From Bacilli bacterium (GTDB lineage: Bacteria; Bacillota; Bacilli; Tumebacillales; JAQBPP01), in NCBI GenBank assembly GCA_028287455.1, contig JAQBPP010000349.1, positions 1 to 9,746 of the forward strand: 9,746 bases of DNA, in the 5' to 3' direction. A program made the position numbers and the translations under genes. Positions 6,480 to 9,746 of the stretch are shown here, piece by piece. Within the stretch, counting starts at the first letter, position 1, and each line of letters begins with the position of its first letter. The notes below the pieces were generated by a model, which saw only the letters and a program-made list of their open reading frames with translations, did not search any database and was not told the DNA's origin.

Positions 6480-8009
6480 ATGATAGTGGCAAATTATACA
6501 GGAATTATCGATTTAGGCTCCAATACCGTTCGCTTAGTGATTTACTACTGCGATAATGACGGATTCTTTCACGAATATGAGGATGTGAAATTTCCGCTGC
6601 GTTTGATCAATGATCTGCAACCAAACTGCAGAATTAGCGAACAAGGCTTTGTAAAAACGCTCGAGTGCTTGCGCCAGTTCAAGGCCATTTGCGACTCTCG
6701 ACAAGTCTCTGAGATTATTGGCGTGGCCACTGCCGCAGTGCGCCAGGCCCGCAATGGCCTCGATTTGCTTCGGCAGATTGAACAAGAGTTGGATATACAC
6801 TTTCGCTTGTTATCAGGGGAGGAAGAATCACACTATGGCTATTTAGCCATTGTCAACAGTATGTCGATCGATGAAGCAGTAACGATTGATATCGGCGGCG
6901 GCAGTACAGAGATTACTTACTTTCGCGATCGTAAATTAATTCATAAAGCAAGCTTCCCTTTTGGAGTAGTGAATTTAACTTCTGAATTTCTGAAGCATGA
7001 GAACCCAACCGCTGACGAACTTTCGCGGCTAAAGACGTATGTAAGGGAGCAATTTTTAACTCAGCCTTGGCTCTCTGGCTGTCAGTGCGCTCTTGTTGCT
7101 CTAGGGGGTACAGCCCGAAATGCGGCAAAAATAGTTCAACGAGAAATTCACTATTCTCTAGCCAGTGTGCATAACTTTGTGATGTCCCGCAATCAAGTGA
7201 ACAAGCTGCGCGGCGAAATCAGCCAGATGACCCCGGCCGAGCGGCGTCAACTCGATGGGTTGTCAAAAGACCGGGATGACATCATCCTGGCAGGCCTGGA
7301 AGTCTTCTGCTCTCTGTTGGACTTGATTGACAGTGACCGTTTGATTACGAGCCGCAAAGGGCTGCGGGATGGAATTTTATTTGAGAAAATACTTAACCGC
7401 TCCGGACTGGAACGGATAGAAGATGTAGCGCTGTTTGGTGCACAGCAATTCATCACACGCTATGGAGTTAATCGTGTGCACGCGGAACACGTGGGAATAC
7501 TAGCCACGTCGATCTATGATCAACTCATCAGTTTAAACATTATTCAAATGGAAAATGCTCACCGGAAGCTGCTGCTGATCGCATCGCAATTGTATGGCAT
7601 TGGCAGTTGGATCAATCCTTATGAATCAGAACAGCACACGTATTATTTGTTGTCTCATGTACTGCTGCCAGGGACGACTCACGAGGAGCGGCTGATGATT
7701 GCTATGATTGCCTCCTACAAAAATAAAAAAACGCTGCAAAAACAATTATCCTTACATAACGACATTGTGAACCGCCAGGACCAGACTGCAATCGAAATAC
7801 TGGGACATTTGGCCTGGCTTGCCCGAACACTGGATTTTACAATGAACCAAAAAGTTGTGAATGTAACAGTAAAAACAAAGAACAAAATGGTTACCTTAGA
7901 ATGCGTAGGCTTGTCTAATCATACGATTGAATATTTGTGGGTGAAAGATATCGCCGCTAAAGTTTCAAAAGTGTTAAAACGCACTGTAAAAGTAAAGGAT
8001 GCAGAGTGA
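6480..8009 (+). CDS. ppx: Exopolyphosphatase / guanosine pentaphosphate phosphatase family protein (Ppx/GppA)
   Basis: This cytoplasmic enzyme of 509 residues is expected to remove terminal phosphates from polyphosphate, or from pppGpp. Two ASKHA (actin-like) lobes fill about residues 1-300. They carry the phosphate loop GIIDLGSNTVRL at 8-19, the catalytic-Glu segment SGEEESHYGYL at 112-122, the second phosphate loop IDIGGGSTEI at 136-145, ALGGTARNAAKI near 207-218 and GLRDGILFEKI near 294-304. A C-terminal helical region at about 310-509 matches the long Ppx form. In this region the usual LHD(E)-G segment reads LYGIG (371-375), so the HD-like metal pair is lost. The length is normal for long-form Ppx. 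The ATG at 6480 has no well-spaced ribosome site; a GTG at 6486 would sit better behind GCGGGA, so the start is uncertain by two codons. ppk1 follows after 36 bp, probably in the same operon. Confidence 0.92.
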   Translation: MIVANYTGIIDLGSNTVRLVIYYCDNDGFFHEYEDVKFPLRLINDLQPNCRISEQGFVKTLECLRQFKAICDSRQVSEIIGVATAAVRQARNGLDLLRQIEQELDIHFRLLSGEEESHYGYLAIVNSMSIDEAVTIDIGGGSTEITYFRDRKLIHKASFPFGVVNLTSEFLKHENPTADELSRLKTYVREQFLTQPWLSGCQCALVALGGTARNAAKIVQREIHYSLASVHNFVMSRNQVNKLRGEISQMTPAERRQLDGLSKDRDDIILAGLEVFCSLLDLIDSDRLITSRKGLRDGILFEKILNRSGLERIEDVALFGAQQFITRYGVNRVHAEHVGILATSIYDQLISLNIIQMENAHRKLLLIASQLYGIGSWINPYESEQHTYYLLSHVLLPGTTHEERLMIAMIASYKNKKTLQKQLSLHNDIVNRQDQTAIEILGHLAWLARTLDFTMNQKVVNVTVKTKNKMVTLECVGLSNHTIEYLWVKDIAAKVSKVLKRTVKVKDAE

Positions 8010-8045
8010 TTTGCCCTACTACGACTCACAAAGGACTGAAATTTC

Positions 8046-9746
8046 ATGTTGAACCTCGACTCTCATGAGTTTTATATTAACCGTGAATTCAGTTGGTTGT
8101 CATTTAATGAACGCGTTTTGGAAGAAGCGAACGACCCGACCAACCCTTTGTTCGAACGCTTACGCTTCTTAGCCATCACCGCCTCCAATTTGGATGAATA
8201 TTTCATGATTCGAGTCGCTGGTCTCAAAGAGATGGTCAAGGCGCGGATTAAGGAACCAGACAACAAGTCAGGGCTTACACCCCAGGAACAATTGACAACT
8301 GTTTCTCAGCTTGCCCACTCCCTGTCCAAACAGATTTACCAAACCTTTGCGGATTCACTGCTGCCTAAACTGGAAACTGAAGGGCTGACATTTGTAAAAG
8401 TGGAAGAGTTGAACGATGAACAGGCGCAGTATCTGCAGAACTATTATCACCAGCGCGTGTATCCTGTTTTAACCCCAATGGCTGTCGATACAAGCCGCCC
8501 GTTCCCGCATTTGCTTAATCGCAGTCTAAATATTGCGGTTCTGCTGGAAAACAAGCCAAATGAGGTAGATAAACGATTTGCTGTCGTTCAAGTGCCTTCC
8601 GTGCTGCCGCGTTTTATCCGGCTGCCTGCCGCTGAAAGACAGTATCCTTTTATTCTCCTTGAAGACGTGATCTGCAGCAGCATGGACACTTTGTTCCCGG
8701 GTAATCAAATAGTTTCGACAGGTAAGTTTCGGATTACCCGCAATGGCGATCTAAATCTGGATGAGGAAGGTACGGATGAAGATTTGCTGCACCTGATTCA
8801 GGAGGAATTAAAAAGACGAAAATTGGGATCAACAGTTCGTCTGGAAATCGCGCCATTCACGCATAAAGAAATCATGGAAATTCTCAGAGAATCGTTGGAG
8901 CTTAAGGAAGCTGACATTTATGAGGTTGCCGGGCCAATTGATTTAACTTTTTTAAATCGCATCGCCGCATTGGAAGAGTTCAGTCATTTACGATATGAGG
9001 AATTGATTCCACAGACGCCCCCCGATTTCATCGGGATCGACGACATCTTCGCTGACATCGCCCGCCATGATCTTCTTTTGCATCATCCCTTCGAATCATT
9101 TGAGCCGGTTGAGCGTTTTCTGCGGGAAGCTGCGGACGATCCCCAAGTCTTAGCCATTAAACAGACCTTGTACAGGGTAAGCGGTGATTCGCCCATCATA
9201 CATTCACTGGAAAGAGCAGCTGAAAACGGAAAACAGGTCACCGTACTGGTCGAATTGAAAGCCCGCTTTGATGAAGCGAATAATATCGGTTGGGCAAAGG
9301 AATTGGAACAAGCAGGATGTCATGTGATTTATGGGTTAATTGGGCTAAAAACCCACAGCAAGATTGCGCTGGTTGTCCGATCTGAGGGAGATCAAATTCG
9401 GAGGTACGTTCATTTAAGCACAGGCAATTACAATGACACGACTGCACGCTTGTACACCGATGTCAGCATGTTTACCGCCCGGGAGGAGTTTGGGGAAGAC
9501 GCAACTGCTTTTTTTAATTTGCTGTCTGGCTATTCCACTGTTCCCACTTGGAATGTATTTGCGGTAGCTCCCAGCGGACTGCGGGACAAGCTGCTCAAGT
9601 TAATTGAAGATGAAATCCAGCGAAGCACACCGGAACATCCAGGACATCTGATTGCCAAGATGAACTCTTTGACTGATAAGAAGCTGATTAAGGCCCTGTA
9701 TAAAGCGTCCTGTGCCGGAGTTAAAATTGATTTGATCATCCTCGTC
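8046..9746 (+). CDS. ppk: Polyphosphate kinase PPK1, partial (C-terminus beyond window)
   Basis: This enzyme reversibly builds inorganic polyphosphate from the terminal phosphate of ATP. The window holds 567 codons, open to the right edge. Family members have about 690-720 residues, so roughly 130-150 are missing. The N domain shows FYINREFSWLSFNERVLEEA (9-28) and ASNLDEYFMIRVAGL (46-60), with the nucleotide-contacting Asn48. The head domain covers about 110-305. The C1 catalytic domain includes IKQTLYR with Arg377, ELKARFDEANN with Arg407, the autophosphorylated His437 in KTHSKI, and His456 in HLSTGNYN. These match E. coli Arg375, Arg405, His435 and His454 at a constant offset of two, so the active site appears intact. 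The ATG at 8046 has AAAGGA ten bases upstream and gives the usual N-terminus. It pairs with ppx just upstream for polyphosphate turnover. Confidence 0.96.
   Translation, partial: MLNLDSHEFYINREFSWLSFNERVLEEANDPTNPLFERLRFLAITASNLDEYFMIRVAGLKEMVKARIKEPDNKSGLTPQEQLTTVSQLAHSLSKQIYQTFADSLLPKLETEGLTFVKVEELNDEQAQYLQNYYHQRVYPVLTPMAVDTSRPFPHLLNRSLNIAVLLENKPNEVDKRFAVVQVPSVLPRFIRLPAAERQYPFILLEDVICSSMDTLFPGNQIVSTGKFRITRNGDLNLDEEGTDEDLLHLIQEELKRRKLGSTVRLEIAPFTHKEIMEILRESLELKEADIYEVAGPIDLTFLNRIAALEEFSHLRYEELIPQTPPDFIGIDDIFADIARHDLLLHHPFESFEPVERFLREAADDPQVLAIKQTLYRVSGDSPIIHSLERAAENGKQVTVLVELKARFDEANNIGWAKELEQAGCHVIYGLIGLKTHSKIALVVRSEGDQIRRYVHLSTGNYNDTTARLYTDVSMFTAREEFGEDATAFFNLLSGYSTVPTWNVFAVAPSGLRDKLLKLIEDEIQRSTPEHPGHLIAKMNSLTDKKLIKALYKASCAGVKIDLIILV

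Overview
The window looks like a chromosomal segment of a Gram-positive Bacillota bacterium (class Bacilli). Three things point that way: strong AGGAGG-type ribosome binding sites, a YtrA-type GntR regulator fused by overlaps to ABC exporter genes, and a YwbE-family small protein known mainly from bacilli. The moderate base composition and the presence of ppk1 with ppx would fit Alicyclobacillaceae- or Paenibacillaceae-like lineages. I cannot fix the genus from the sequence. The DNA is almost fully coding. There are no tRNA or rRNA genes, insertion sequences, CRISPR arrays or phage genes.

Region 1 (1-3980, minus strand) is one tightly packed operon. It reads, in transcription order: a GntR/YtrA-type repressor, an ABC ATPase with degenerate Q-loop and signature residues, a six-helix ABC permease, a second and canonical DrrA/CcmA-type ABC ATPase, and an ABC-2 permease that runs off the left edge. 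The first three genes overlap by ATGA junctions. A perfect TATAAT -10 box sits inside a 31-bp inverted repeat just upstream, so the repressor very probably controls its own operon by blocking RNA polymerase. The likely role is export of, and defence against, a membrane-active or envelope-targeting compound. The substrate is not visible from sequence.

Region 2 (3995-6405, minus strand) holds a YwbE-family protein followed by a rho-independent terminator that insulates the ABC operon. Upstream of it lies a large lipoprotein of about 669 residues, built from 12 clear and one degenerate Asp-Gly-Gly-x-x-Trp (BNR/Ycf48-like) beta-propeller repeats. It should be anchored on the outer face of the membrane. 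Its function is unknown.

Region 3 (6406-9746, plus strand) is divergent from the lipoprotein gene. It carries ppx (exopolyphosphatase/GppA family) followed 36 bp later by ppk1 (polyphosphate kinase), cut by the right edge. These two enzymes degrade and make inorganic polyphosphate. The Ppx protein has lost the usual His-Asp pair of its C-terminal HD-like domain. The 140-bp divergent spacer holds a short inverted repeat overlapping a possible promoter.

There is no gene-free stretch longer than 300 bases. Nothing here is clearly a new system. The most unusual items are the 13-repeat lipoprotein, the one-repressor/two-exporter operon with a non-canonical ATPase, and the altered HD site in Ppx.
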